A DNA stretch of 64,000 bases from Nocardia abscessus (GCF_015477775.1 NZ_JADLQO010000014.1:186001-250000); one strand, 5' to 3'; positions 24,723-36,141 are shown, counted from the first letter of the stretch. Program-made: numbers and translations. Notes: a model not told the origin generated them from the letters alone.

Positions 24723-24808
24723 ACGGCAGAGTTTTGCCGTCGTCCGGCATGTGTGCGATTCCCCGCAGGGTATGGCGAGCGGTCACCGACTCGCCCGATA
24801 CTGCTGCT

Positions 24809-25600
24809 ATGACGACGGCGACTCAGTCCACCGGGTTCGCCCGGCAGCTCAAGCATTGGCGGACACTGCGCCGGGTCAGCCAGCTCGACCTCGCGATCCG
24901 CGCGGACACCACACAGCGACATCTCAGTTTCCTGGAGCAGGGCCGCTCGCGCCCCGGCCGCACCATGGTGGTTCGACTGGCCGAATCACTGGACCTCTCG
25001 CTACGGGAACGCAACGGATTGTTGCTCGCCGCGGGATACGCGCCGGTCTTTCCCGAATCAAAGCTCGACACCGTGGAACTGGCGCCGGTGCTGGAGGCTC
25101 TGCGGGCCATTCTGGACGGTCATCTGCCCTACCCGGCGCTGGTCGTGCGGCCCTACGGCATTCTGCTCGCCGCCAACGCCGCCTTCGACGTGCTCACCGA
25201 GGGCGCCGCCCCCTGGCTGCTGGAACCTCCGGTCAACGTACTCCGGCTCGCACTGCACCCCGACGGCTTGGCCGCCCGCGTTCTCAACCTGCCGGAATGG
25301 GGCAGGCACGTCACCGAGGCGCTGCGCAATCGGGTGACCCGCAGCCCCGATCCCGCCCTCGACGAACTGATCGACGAGCTGGAAACCTATCTGCCGCAAA
25401 CCGAACCGGGGCCGGACCATCTCGGTTTCGCGGTGCCCCTGCGGCTGCGTTGCGACGAAGGCGAGTTGCGCCTGATCACCACGCTCACCTCGTTCGCCAC
25501 CGCCGTCGACGTCACACTCGCCGAGTTGCAACTGGAGGCGTTCCTGCCCGGCGACGAGCAGACCACGCGGATCCTGCGCGACCGCGCCGCACGCCGCTGA
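24809..25600 (+). CDS. XRE-family regulator with MmyB-like C-terminal domain
   Basis: 263 residues. The HTH is at 9-65 (FARQLKHWRTLRRVSQLDLAIRADTTQRHLSFLEQGRSRPG). The C-terminal two thirds is the MmyB-type ligand-binding domain (YPALVVRPYGILLAANAAFDVL ... VNVLRLALHPDGLAARVLNLPEWGRHV), a PAS-like fold that in relatives binds fatty acids. These regulators usually control a neighbouring oxidoreductase or NTF2-like gene; here the divergent SnoaL-like gene is the candidate. GATACT six bases before the ATG hints at a leaderless message, but the first base is off consensus. Confidence 0.87.
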   Translation: MTTATQSTGFARQLKHWRTLRRVSQLDLAIRADTTQRHLSFLEQGRSRPGRTMVVRLAESLDLSLRERNGLLLAAGYAPVFPESKLDTVELAPVLEALRAILDGHLPYPALVVRPYGILLAANAAFDVLTEGAAPWLLEPPVNVLRLALHPDGLAARVLNLPEWGRHVTEALRNRVTRSPDPALDELIDELETYLPQTEPGPDHLGFAVPLRLRCDEGELRLITTLTSFATAVDVTLAELQLEAFLPGDEQTTRILRDRAARR

Positions 25601-25612
25601 GCGGGACAGCGC

Positions 25613-26536
25613 TCACCACCGCGCCGCCGCCGTGCTCAGCCGCTGACGAACCAGCTCGACGTGCGGGCGGGCCACCGGACCGGGACGGCGCACCAGGAAG
25701 GCCGTGTTGATCGGCGGGTCATCCGGTTCCAGCAGCGCGACCAGCGCTCCCGAATCCAGCGCGGCGGCACAGAGATAGCGCGGCAGCACACTGATTCCCG
25801 CTCCGGCGGCCACCGTCGCGGCGACCGCGCGCAGGTCGGCGACCACCACCGCGGCCTCGGCGGCGAGCCGGACGCCGAAGACGTGCCGCCAATACCGGCG
25901 CAGGATCGGCAGATCCGGGGCGTAGCTCACCAGCGGGACACCGGACAGCGCGACCGGGCCCTTGGCCCGCAACAGCCCGCCGTCGATCCGTGCGGCGACC
26001 GGCGGCGCGGCGACGAGCACGAATTCCTCGTCGAACAGCGGTTCGGCGACCACCGTCCGGCCTCGGGGCCGGACCGTCGAGACCACCAGGTCGAAATGCC
26101 CCACGCGCAGTCCGCCGAGCAGGTCGTCGGACAGCCCGGCTCCGACCGCCAGCCGCACACCCCGGGCGACCAGCGGCGCCAGCGCCGGAAGGGCGAGCAG
26201 CGCGAGGAACTCGGCGGGCCCGGCCAGCCGCACCGCGGGCTGCGGCACGGGCTCGGCGCGGCGGGCCGGATCCGCTACGGTGTCCAACGCGTCCAGCGGC
26301 GCGGCGATGCGTGCCGCAAGCTCCGTCGCCGCCGCGGTGGGTGTCACGCCGCGCGGCAGTCGCTCGAAAAGTCTGGCGCCGAGCCGCTTCTCCAGGGCCT
26401 GCAATTGGCCGGTCACCGTCGGCTGGGACAGCCCGACCAGCCGCGCTCCGGCCGTGATCGAACCGGCCCGGTGCACGGCCAGGAACGTGCGCAACTGATT
26501 CAGATCGACATTCCCATCGGAATCCCTATCGTTCAC
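25613..26536 (-). CDS. LysR-family transcriptional regulator
   Basis: 307 residues. The winged HTH is at 10-70 (LNQLRTFLAVHRAGSITAGARLVGLSQPTVTGQLQALEKRLGARLF), followed by a two-lobed effector domain. The start GTG at 26536 lies six bases after a TAGACT box, so it is predicted leaderless. It sits downstream of the FAD monooxygenase gene on the same strand, but a strong terminator lies between them. Convergent with the MmyB-type regulator gene, 12 bases apart. Effector unknown. Confidence 0.9.
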   Translation of the reverse strand: MNDRDSDGNVDLNQLRTFLAVHRAGSITAGARLVGLSQPTVTGQLQALEKRLGARLFERLPRGVTPTAAATELAARIAAPLDALDTVADPARRAEPVPQPAVRLAGPAEFLALLALPALAPLVARGVRLAVGAGLSDDLLGGLRVGHFDLVVSTVRPRGRTVVAEPLFDEEFVLVAAPPVAARIDGGLLRAKGPVALSGVPLVSYAPDLPILRRYWRHVFGVRLAAEAAVVVADLRAVAATVAAGAGISVLPRYLCAAALDSGALVALLEPDDPPINTAFLVRRPGPVARPHVELVRQRLSTAAARW

Positions 26537-26542
26537 CGCGTC

Positions 26543-26548
26543 AGTCTA
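26543..26548 (-). promoter_or_regulatory. -10 box of predicted leaderless mRNA (LysR gene)
   Basis: Minus-strand TAGACT, six bases, then GTG at 26536. No ribosome-binding site. Confidence 0.5.
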
Positions 26549-26591
26549 TTTCTCCGCCGATAGGGCTCCGGTCGGCGGCCACGCGGAGAAC

Positions 26592-26630
26592 GAGCGATCC
26601 CGCCGGTCGGCCGGACCGGCGGGATCGCTC
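26592..26630 (-). terminator. Terminator after the FAD monooxygenase gene
   Basis: A 17-base-pair perfect stem (arms 26592-26608 and 26614-26630) with a 5-base loop, 8 bases past the stop codon of the monooxygenase gene. One of the strongest hairpins in the window. Confidence 0.85.
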
Positions 26631-26638
26631 AGCAGGAC

Positions 26639-27841
26639 TCAGACCGCCGCGAGTTCGCGGTCGGCGGGCGCGTCCCAGTCGATCCGGTAGCGCTGCTCGG
26701 GACCCATGGACTTCTCCGGTTTCATCACCGTCTTGGCCATCAGCGGCATGAGCAGCTGCATCATCTTGCGCCCCACCGGCCCCGGCGTCTTGCTGTGGTT
26801 GATCTTCGCCGCGCGAGCCGCGACGCCCTCCACCCGGGCGCGGCGCAAGCGCTCGTAGACGGCGAACGCCCCCGCGGCGGGCAGGTCACGCAGGCAGCGG
26901 GCCAGCTGCACGGCGCTCTCGATCGCCAGCGACGCCCCCTGGCCGGAGCTGTTGGACGGGGCGTGCACCGCATCCCCGACCAGCACCATCCGCCCGCGAT
27001 GCCAGTGCGGCACCGGCGGCATGATGTGCAGCGCGCCGACCACCTCCAACTGCTCCTCGGTGGTGCGACGCGCGAGTTCGCCGCCCGGGGTGTCGTCGCG
27101 GTAGGTCTCGCGCAGAATCTCCAGCCAGCGCGCGTTCGGCACGGCCCGCGCCGCGGTGAGCGACAGATACTGCTTGTGCGGCAGGTTCGCTCCCCACGCC
27201 ACCCGTCCGTCCCCCACCGGCCAGTACAGGTAGTACGCCCGCTTGCCGAACGCGAAAGTCATGGTGTCGGGCGCGATGTCGGCGTCGCACTCGGTGATCG
27301 CGCCGAAGCCGAGCATGCCGGTGTAATCGGGCCCCGGCGCGTTCGGGTCGATCAGCGTGCGCACGGCCGAGCGGATGCCGTCCGCGCCGACCAGCACGTC
27401 GGCGGTGGCCGTGCTGCCGTCGGCGAAGCGGGCGGTGACGCCCGAGGCGTCCTCGTGCACGTCGACCAGGCGCTTGTCGTACTCGAACGGAACCCCCGCG
27501 GCGATCGCGTGCCGGTGCAGCACTCGGTGCAGTTCGCTGCGATCGACCAGTTGCAGCGGCGGCACGTCGGAGAGGCCGGGCAGCGCCAGCACCTTGTCTC
27601 CGACGCCCATGTTCATCTTCGTCACCGGCTGCGCGATCGCGCGGACGGGATCGCCCGCCCCGATGATGTCGAGGGCGGCGATGCCGTTGGGCGCCAGGGC
27701 GAGCCCGCTGCCGATGCCATAGGACGGGCCGGGATAGGCCTCGTAGACGCGGGCTTCGATGCCCGCTTTGCGCAGGGCCGTCGCGACGACAGGGCCGGCG
27801 ATGCCGCCACCGATCACCAGGGCGGTACGTGTTGTGGACAT
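26639..27841 (-). CDS. FAD-dependent aromatic-ring-type monooxygenase (class A)
   Basis: 400 residues. It carries the three class-A flavoprotein motifs: GxGxxG as VIGGGIAGPVVATALRKAG, the DG motif as VLVGADGIRSAVR, and the GD motif as VLVGDAVHAPSNSSGQGASLAIESA. Single-component hydroxylase using NAD(P)H and O2 on an aromatic or polyketide-like substrate; the substrate is unknown. GGAGAC lies before the ATG at 27841. PadR lies 181 bases upstream on the same strand, separated by a hairpin. Confidence 0.92.
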   Translation of the reverse strand: MSTTRTALVIGGGIAGPVVATALRKAGIEARVYEAYPGPSYGIGSGLALAPNGIAALDIIGAGDPVRAIAQPVTKMNMGVGDKVLALPGLSDVPPLQLVDRSELHRVLHRHAIAAGVPFEYDKRLVDVHEDASGVTARFADGSTATADVLVGADGIRSAVRTLIDPNAPGPDYTGMLGFGAITECDADIAPDTMTFAFGKRAYYLYWPVGDGRVAWGANLPHKQYLSLTAARAVPNARWLEILRETYRDDTPGGELARRTTEEQLEVVGALHIMPPVPHWHRGRMVLVGDAVHAPSNSSGQGASLAIESAVQLARCLRDLPAAGAFAVYERLRRARVEGVAARAAKINHSKTPGPVGRKMMQLLMPLMAKTVMKPEKSMGPEQRYRIDWDAPADRELAAV

Positions 27842-27977
27842 AGGTGTCTCCAGGATTCGTGCGATTCGGGTTTTCGGTTCCCCGAACCGACCCACGCGCC
27901 ACCCACCCGGTTATCCTGTGGTTGCCAGCCTTGTAGCCGGGTGCGCGTTCGCGGGCGCGGTTCGAGACTGTTCGATC

Positions 27978-28014
27978 GGGCCCGGCGGCGGTGTTGCCGC
28001 ACCTCGCCGGGTCC
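27978..28014 (-). terminator. Hairpin after the PadR gene
   Basis: A 10-base-pair outer stem (GGGCCCGGCG paired with CGCCGGGTCC, one wobble) that encloses a small inner GCGG/CCGC hairpin, just past the PadR stop at 28023. Confidence 0.6.
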
Positions 28015-28022
28015 GGTCTCGG

Positions 28023-28667
28023 CTAGTTCTCGGCCATCCCCCTCTCCACCAGCTCGGCGACCTCGGATTGACGCATCCCGCGCTCGTGCCATTCCCGCCA
28101 GTGCGCCAGCCCCGGGAAGGCGCCCTCGGTCAGCTCGTCGCGCAGCGAACGCGTCCACGCCGCTTCGGCTTCCAGCATGGCCAGCCCGAACTCGGATTCG
28201 ATGATGAACAGTCGCGGCAGCGTGCCCGCCAGTTCGCCCAGTTCACGCCGCACGGTCTCGATGGTCCGCTCCAGCGCTTCGAGCCGGGCGCCGAGCAGTT
28301 CGACCACCTCGGCGGGCGGAAGCACCGCGAGCATGGACAGACCCGCGACGAACCGGTGCGGTTCCGGTTCCGGCGTCGACAGCAGCTCCCTGGTCCAATC
28401 GGCCATCTCGGCGCGGCCCGCGTCGGTGATCCGGTAGATCACCCGTTCGGGCCGGGCGCCCTCCCGTTCGCTGCCGACGACCTCGAGGAAGCCGACCTTG
28501 GCCATGTTCTGCACGACCGTGTAGAGCGAACCCCACTTGATCGCCATGTCGTGGTCTTTGCCCCGGTCGCGCAACGTCTGCGCGATCTCGTACCGGTGCA
28601 TCGGGCGCTCGACGATCACGGACAGCACCGCGAGCGCGAGCAGGTTGTCGACCTTGCGTTTCTTCAT
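28023..28667 (-). CDS. PadR-family transcriptional regulator
   Basis: 214 residues. The PadR winged HTH is at the N-terminus (LLALAVLSVIVERPMHRYEIAQTL ... GSLYTVVQNMAKVGFLEVVG), and a long C-terminal helical dimerisation domain of the Vir_act_alpha_C type follows. AGGAGG lies before the ATG at 28667. A near-perfect palindrome at 28691-28714 sits in its promoter region, so autoregulation is likely. It lies directly downstream of the efflux pump gene, the classic arrangement of a PadR with its drug exporter. Confidence 0.92.
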   Translation of the reverse strand: MKKRKVDNLLALAVLSVIVERPMHRYEIAQTLRDRGKDHDMAIKWGSLYTVVQNMAKVGFLEVVGSEREGARPERVIYRITDAGRAEMADWTRELLSTPEPEPHRFVAGLSMLAVLPPAEVVELLGARLEALERTIETVRRELGELAGTLPRLFIIESEFGLAMLEAEAAWTRSLRDELTEGAFPGLAHWREWHERGMRQSEVAELVERGMAEN

Positions 28668-28690
28668 CGCGGCGCCTCCTTACTCGTCTA

Positions 28691-28714
28691 CGAATATACG
28701 TGCACGAGTATTCG
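28691..28714. promoter_or_regulatory. Probable PadR operator
   Basis: A 24-base palindrome of form CGAATA-N2-CGTGCACG-N2-TATTCG; only the four N positions break symmetry. It lies 24 bases before the PadR start codon and 12 bases past the pump stop codon. Confidence 0.65.
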
Positions 28715-28725
28715 GACGCAAGTAG

Positions 28726-31771
<3,046 letters not shown>

Positions 31772-31796
31772 GGAACGTCCTTCCTGGCGGAGCGAA

Positions 31797-31832
31797 CCGT
31801 CCGGCGGCGTGCGGGAACACGCCGCCGAACGG
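31797..31832 (-). terminator. Hairpin between the small gene and the sigma factor gene
   Basis: A stem of about 15 pairs with one mismatch (core CGGCGGCGTG/CACGCCGCCG at 31802-31827, 6-base loop), 20 bases past the stop of the small gene. It would separate that gene from the sigma gene, or attenuate read-through. Confidence 0.65.
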
Positions 31833-31852
31833 TGGGATGGGGCGGCGAGCGG

Positions 31853-32161
31853 TCAGCCACGCCCCGGAATACGCAGCGGACGCTGCGGCTTGGCGCGATA
31901 ACCGCTGGTGCCCCGGATCGGTTCGACACCCTTTCGGTCGCGGCGCCGCGAGCCCGGGTAAGAGCGCGCGGGCGGCGCGGTGCGTTCGGCACCGGCGATG
32001 CGGGGAGCTCCGGTTGCGCCGTGCGCTTCGGCGAGCAGCAGGCGAACCGCGGTTTCGACGACGGTGGGCGCGGTGGTCTTGTCGGCCATGACGGCTGATC
32101 CCTTTCGGTCGGCGCTGGAGCTGAGGTGAGCCGAGGTCGCTTCGACAAGTCCGTGGTGCAT
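31853..32161 (-). CDS. Small basic hypothetical protein, divergent from TetR
   Basis: 102 residues from the ATG at 32161 (AAGGGA upstream), or 78 from an in-frame ATG at 32089 that also has AAAGGGA. The middle contains a hydrophobic/acidic helix (TVVETAVRLLLAEAHGA), and the C-terminus is Arg- and Gly-rich (RGTSGYRAKPQRPLRIPGRG). No family recognised. The perfect TTGACA promoter at 32193-32221 reads toward it, and the transcript start predicted from that promoter gives a 5' leader of about 25 bases before 32161, which favours that start. Probably controlled by the divergent TetR. Confidence 0.6.
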   Translation of the reverse strand: MHHGLVEATSAHLSSSADRKGSAVMADKTTAPTVVETAVRLLLAEAHGATGAPRIAGAERTAPPARSYPGSRRRDRKGVEPIRGTSGYRAKPQRPLRIPGRG

Positions 32162-32192
32162 GGTGGCGTCCCTTCGTTCGATGACGAGCACA

Positions 32193-32221
32193 AACTTAGA
32201 ACGAGCATAAAAATATGTCAA
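32193..32221 (-). promoter_or_regulatory. Sigma-70 promoter of the small gene
   Basis: On the minus strand TTGACA (32221-32216), a 17-base spacer and TAAGTT (32198-32193): a consensus -35 and a TAnnnT -10 at ideal distance, the best promoter in the window. Confidence 0.75.
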
Positions 32222-32231
32222 GACAATTTTT
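32210..32231. promoter_or_regulatory. Probable TetR operator over the -35 box
   Basis: The 22-base imperfect palindrome AAAA-TA-TGTC-AA-GACA-AT-TTTT overlaps the TTGACA box of the small gene and lies 15 bases before the TATAGT box of tetR. It could repress both. Confidence 0.5.
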
Positions 32232-32245
32232 AGGTCGACTTCAGA

Positions 32246-32251
32246 TATAGT
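32246..32251 (+). promoter_or_regulatory. -10 box of predicted leaderless mRNA (TetR gene)
   Basis: TATAGT, six bases, then ATG at 32258. AT-rich surroundings; no ribosome-binding site. Confidence 0.55.
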
Positions 32252-32257
32252 GGCCGC

Positions 32258-32896
32258 ATGACCACGTCGGACCTCGGGCTTCGTGCCAGAAAAAAGCAAC
32301 AGACCAGGGACAACATCTCCCACCACGCGACCTTGCTGTTCCTCGAGCACGGCTTCGACAAGGTGACCATCGCCGACGTCGCCACCGCGGCGCAGGTCGC
32401 CAAGATGACAGTCACCAACTACTTCCCCCGCAAAGAAGATCTCGCGCTCGACCTGCACGAAGTGTTCGTCGAACAGCTCGCTCGCGTGGTGCGCGAGCGC
32501 GCCTGCGGCGAGTCCGCGAGCGCGGCCCTACGGCGGGACTATCTGGCCGCCGTGGCCCGGCACGATCCGGTGGTCGGCTTCTCCGGACCCGAGTTCGCCC
32601 GCATGATCACCGACAGCCCCGCACTGGTGGCCCGGCTGCGGGAGTTCCACGACGAGCGTGAACAGGCACTGGCCGCCGCCCTCGCCGCGGAAACGGGCAC
32701 CGCCGACACCGATATCACGCCCCGGGTGGCAGCCGCGTTGCTCGGCGGCGTACATCGTGTGCTGTTCGACGAGACCCTGCGCCGCACATTGGACGGCGAA
32801 TCCGACGACGACATCGCCGCCGCCCTCATCGAGTACATCGGCGCCGCGTTCGACACGCTGGAGCAGGCGATCGGCGACTACGCCGTGCGCGGCTAG
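32258..32896 (+). CDS. TetR-family regulator (first of a convergent pair)
   Basis: 212 residues. The TetR HTH is at 11-57 (RKKQQTRDNISHHATLLFLEHGFDKVTIADVATAAQVAKMTVTNYFPRKEDL), and the effector domain follows. Its ligand is unknown. Predicted leaderless. An operator-like palindrome at 32210-32231 separates it from the divergent small gene. Its stop codon overlaps that of the second TetR gene in a CTAG shared by both strands. Confidence 0.92.
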   Translation: MTTSDLGLRARKKQQTRDNISHHATLLFLEHGFDKVTIADVATAAQVAKMTVTNYFPRKEDLALDLHEVFVEQLARVVRERACGESASAALRRDYLAAVARHDPVVGFSGPEFARMITDSPALVARLREFHDEREQALAAALAAETGTADTDITPRVAAALLGGVHRVLFDETLRRTLDGESDDDIAAALIEYIGAAFDTLEQAIGDYAVRG

Positions 32897-33543
32897 CTCT
32901 CCGCGGGCCGCTCGATCAGCGCCATCGCCATCGGGACGAGCAGATCGACGAGTTCGGCCGCCGTCGGGCGCGGGTCGGCGAGCACCCACTCGTGCGCGAG
33001 CCCGTTGATCGCGCCGATCAAAGCGCTCGCGCCCCACCCGGGCGCGCCCCGCACCCGCGAACCGGGCGCGACCACCGGAACCACCCGGGACTCCAGCACC
33101 GCCGCCCAGGCGTGACGACGTTCGCGACGGTGCTGCTCCATCCGGTCGCTCACACCGACCACTTCGATGAAGGCGACCTTCGCGCGGTACGGATCGGAGC
33201 CGATCGATTCGAGGTAGGCCGTCACCACGGCGGTCATCGCGGCGGGCAGGTCGAATCGGGGGTCGAGCTCCCCGAGGCGGGCCAGCACGGCGGCCGCGGC
33301 CTCGTCCTGGATCCGGTCATAGGCCGCGACCAGCACGTCCTCCCTGGCGTGGAACTCCTCGTAGAACTGCCGCTTGGACAAGCCCGCGGCGGCGCACACG
33401 TCGGCCAGGGAGCAATTCGCGTAACCGCGCTCGGCGAAGATCCGGGTGGCCGCCTCGAGGAACCGCTGACGCCGCTCGGCTTTCCGCTCCACGACGGCAC
33501 GCCCGCCGTATTGCCTACCCACTGTCGCCGTCACATCTCTCAC
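32893..33543 (-). CDS. TetR-family regulator (second of a convergent pair)
   Basis: About 216 residues from the GTG at 33543; an ATG at 33621 would add 26 residues, and the start is uncertain because neither has a clear ribosome-binding site. HTH region: RRQRFLEAATRIFAERGYANCSLADVCAAAGLSKRQFYEEFHAREDVLVAAYD. The C-terminal domain is of the common TetR type. It is divergent from the secreted lipase gene at 33696, with about 150 bases between, and may regulate it. Confidence 0.88.
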   Translation of the reverse strand: MRDVTATVGRQYGGRAVVERKAERRQRFLEAATRIFAERGYANCSLADVCAAAGLSKRQFYEEFHAREDVLVAAYDRIQDEAAAAVLARLGELDPRFDLPAAMTAVVTAYLESIGSDPYRAKVAFIEVVGVSDRMEQHRRERRHAWAAVLESRVVPVVAPGSRVRGAPGWGASALIGAINGLAHEWVLADPRPTAAELVDLLVPMAMALIERPAES

Positions 33544-33695
33544 CGTAGCGAAATCGCGGCGACCACGAACTACCTCGCCGGCCGAGGGTCCGGCGAGATT
33601 CGTTCTTGTGATCCGGGTCATGACACCGCATACTCGTGCCAGTCTGAAACCGATGGGGCTCACATATGTGGCTCATAGAACGAAGAGGTTCTCGC

Positions 33696-35108
33696 GTGGT
33701 CATTTCCCGTAGGCACGCACCGAAGCTGTTCGCCGCCCTCGCCGCGGTGGCCGTGGGGCTGTCCGTCCTCCCTGCGGGGCCGGCGTCCGCCGAACCGGCC
33801 CCGAACGATCCGGTGATCCAGCCCGCCCTGCCGTTCCCGGTTCCACCGCTGCCGCCCGGCTTCGACCCGGCGTTCTATCGCCCGGCCCCGGAGACGTACA
33901 CGGATCTGACGCCCGGCCGGATCATCGCCGCACGCCAGGTCAACCTGGCCAACCTGTCGCTCATCCCGGTGAACGTGGACGCCTGGCAGCTGTCCTACCG
34001 CTCCACCAACTCCCGCGGCGAGCCGATCCCCGCCGTGGCCACGGTGATCAAGCCCCGCGGTCACGTCGCCGACCGGCCGCTGTTCTCGTATCAGATCGCG
34101 GAGGACTCGACCGGCAACTACTGCATGCCGTCGTATCAGCTCCAAATGGGTTCGATCCCGGCGACCCTGACCGGTTCCACCCTGGTGGCCGCGCAATTCC
34201 TCGAGGTGCAGGCGGCACTCGCCCAGGGCTGGGCCGTGGTGGTCCCCGATCACCAGGGGCCCGACTCGGCGTACGCCGCAGGACCTTTGGCGGGGCGCAT
34301 CACCCTCGACGGCATTCGCGCCGCGGAGAACTTCGCGCCGATGCAATTGTCCGGGACTGCGACCAGGGTCGGGATGATGGGCTACTCCGGCGGCGCTATC
34401 GCCACCGGCTGGGCCGCCGAGCTGAAGCGAAGTTACGCGCCCGAACTGCGTGTGGTCGGCACCGCCGAGGGCGGCATCCCAGCCGACCTGTCGGCCGCGT
34501 TGCGGATGGCCAACGGCAATCTGTCCGCGGGGCTGATCTTCGCGGGCGCGCTCGGCGTCTCCCGCGAGTATCCCGAACTGCGCAAATTCCTCGACGAGAA
34601 CGCGAACGGCCTCGGCAAGCTCATGATCGCGGGCAAGGAACAGCTCTGCGCGAGCTACCAGGCCGCGCTGTTCCCGTTCGCGAACAACCTCGGGATGCTG
34701 GCGAAGAATCCGTTCACCGATCCCGCGGTCGTCGACGTGTTGAACAAGACGAAACTGGGCCAGGCCGTGCCGGACATGCCGATGCTGATGTACCAGGCCA
34801 ACGCCGACTGGCTGATCCCCGTCGGACCGGTCGACGAGCTCGTCGCCACCTACGCCCAGGATCCGGGCGCCCGGGTCGAATACATCCGCGACCACTTCAG
34901 CGAGCACCTGACGCTCGACCCGATCGGGGCGCCGCGCGCCATGCTCTGGTTGAAGGACCGCTTCGCGGGCATACCGGTCGCCGAGGGCGTGACCGTCACC
35001 GATGTGGGCTCGATGACCTTGGACCCCGCCACCTGGCAAGTGTGGGGCGAGACGGCGGGCGCCGTCCTCGCCGCGGCCTTCCAGCAACCCATCGGCAGCG
35101 GCCGCTAG
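33696..35108 (+). CDS. Secreted lipase (LIP family)
   Basis: 470 residues with a signal peptide (VVISRRHAPKLFAALAAVAV ... ASAEP). The mature enzyme belongs to the LIP/secretory-lipase group of alpha/beta hydrolases: the nucleophile elbow MGYSGG with Ser231, then IPVGPVDEL and a late YIRDHFSEHLTL giving the acid and the catalytic His. Substrate is probably triacylglycerol or a wax or ester. The GTG at 33696 has GAAGAGG upstream; the open frame reaches back to 33666. A 10-base-pair hairpin follows. Divergent from a TetR gene. Confidence 0.87.
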   Translation: MVISRRHAPKLFAALAAVAVGLSVLPAGPASAEPAPNDPVIQPALPFPVPPLPPGFDPAFYRPAPETYTDLTPGRIIAARQVNLANLSLIPVNVDAWQLSYRSTNSRGEPIPAVATVIKPRGHVADRPLFSYQIAEDSTGNYCMPSYQLQMGSIPATLTGSTLVAAQFLEVQAALAQGWAVVVPDHQGPDSAYAAGPLAGRITLDGIRAAENFAPMQLSGTATRVGMMGYSGGAIATGWAAELKRSYAPELRVVGTAEGGIPADLSAALRMANGNLSAGLIFAGALGVSREYPELRKFLDENANGLGKLMIAGKEQLCASYQAALFPFANNLGMLAKNPFTDPAVVDVLNKTKLGQAVPDMPMLMYQANADWLIPVGPVDELVATYAQDPGARVEYIRDHFSEHLTLDPIGAPRAMLWLKDRFAGIPVAEGVTVTDVGSMTLDPATWQVWGETAGAVLAAAFQQPIGSGR

Positions 35109-35124
35109 CACGTGGCGCACGAAA

Positions 35125-35157
35125 GCTCGTGTCGCGGCGGTGTTCCACGACACGAGC
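35125..35157 (+). terminator. Terminator after the lipase gene
   Basis: A 10-base-pair perfect stem (GCTCGTGTCG/CGACACGAGC) with a 13-base loop, 16 bases past the stop. Confidence 0.65.
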
Positions 35158-35210
35158 CCTTGCGTCTGAGACGATCAGAACTGGTATACCGTTCACACCT
35201 TCCCCCGTAA

Positions 35211-35228
35211 CTTACTCCAAAGTAAGGT
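35211..35228 (+). promoter_or_regulatory. Operator palindrome and -10 box of the SDR gene
   Basis: The perfect palindrome CTTACT-CCAA-AGTAAG (35211-35226) overlaps TAAGGT (35223-35228), which is six bases before the ATG at 35235. A repressor on this palindrome would cover the -10 box of a leaderless message. TetR or MarR-type proteins bind such sites. Confidence 0.6.
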
Positions 35229-35234
35229 TGAGCC

Positions 35235-36110
35235 ATGGCGTGGAAACCTACTGAGATCCCGGACCAGACGGGACGCACCTTTGTCATCACCGGCGCGAAC
35301 GGCGGTCTGGGCGCCGTGGCCACGAAAGTCCTGGCCGCCAAGGGCGCGACCGTGATCATGGCCTGCCGCAACCCGGTCAAAGCGAAAGAGGTCGCCGGCG
35401 GAATCGACGGCGATGTCCGGGTGGCCGAACTCGATCTGGCCGATCTGGCCTCGGTGCGCAAATTCGCCGACGACAGCGGCGAATTCGACGTCCTGGTCAA
35501 CAACGCGGGCCTGATGAACCTCCCCTTCTCGCGGACCAAGGACGGATTCGAAACCCAATGGGGTGTCAACCACCTCGGACACTTCGCGCTCACCGGCCTG
35601 CTGCTGGACCGGATCACCGACCGGGTGGTCACGCTCTCCAGCATCGCGCACAAGCAGACCCCGAAGCTCTGGATCGACGACCTGGACTACGAGAACCGGC
35701 GCTACCAGCGCAATCTCGCGTACGCGCAAGCCAAGCTGTGCAATCTGATGTTCGCGCGGGAACTCCAGCGCAGGCTGTCGGAATCCGGCTCGGCCAAGCG
35801 CTCCTACGGCGTGCACCCCGGTGTCTCGGCCACCGATCTCTTCGCGCACACCGAGACCCCGCTCGACTACATCTCGAAGCCGTTCATCCGCCTCATCGGA
35901 CACTCACCCGCCAAAGCCGCGCACTCGACGCTGTTCGCCGCGACCATGCCCGACGCCGACCCCGAGGTCTACTGGGGGCCGACCTGGCTGTTCGGAACGC
36001 AGGGACCGGTCAAGCCCGCGTCGTCCACCCGCCTCTCCCAGAACAAGGAGTTGTGGCAGCGGCTGTGGGCCGAGTCCGAGCGCAAGACCGGGGTCATCTA
36101 CTCGTTCTGA
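35235..36110 (+). CDS. Short-chain dehydrogenase/reductase (retinol-dehydrogenase-like)
   Basis: 291 residues. The Rossmann cofactor motif is FVITGANGGLGAVATKVL, with NNAG at VLVNNAGLM. The catalytic Ser lies in VVTLSSIA, and the Tyr-Lys pair in LAYAQAKLCNLMF. Resembles the classical RDH/WWOX-like SDRs; substrate unknown. Predicted leaderless. The nearby TetR genes are candidates for control via the palindrome in front of it. A hairpin follows at 36122-36141. Confidence 0.92.
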   Translation: MAWKPTEIPDQTGRTFVITGANGGLGAVATKVLAAKGATVIMACRNPVKAKEVAGGIDGDVRVAELDLADLASVRKFADDSGEFDVLVNNAGLMNLPFSRTKDGFETQWGVNHLGHFALTGLLLDRITDRVVTLSSIAHKQTPKLWIDDLDYENRRYQRNLAYAQAKLCNLMFARELQRRLSESGSAKRSYGVHPGVSATDLFAHTETPLDYISKPFIRLIGHSPAKAAHSTLFAATMPDADPEVYWGPTWLFGTQGPVKPASSTRLSQNKELWQRLWAESERKTGVIYSF

Positions 36111-36121
36111 GCCGAACGGAC

Positions 36122-36141
36122 TCCCGGTGCGGTCACCGGGA
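36122..36141 (+). terminator. Terminator after the SDR gene
   Basis: An 8-base-pair perfect stem (TCCCGGTG/CACCGGGA) with a CGGT loop, 12 bases past the stop. Confidence 0.6.
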
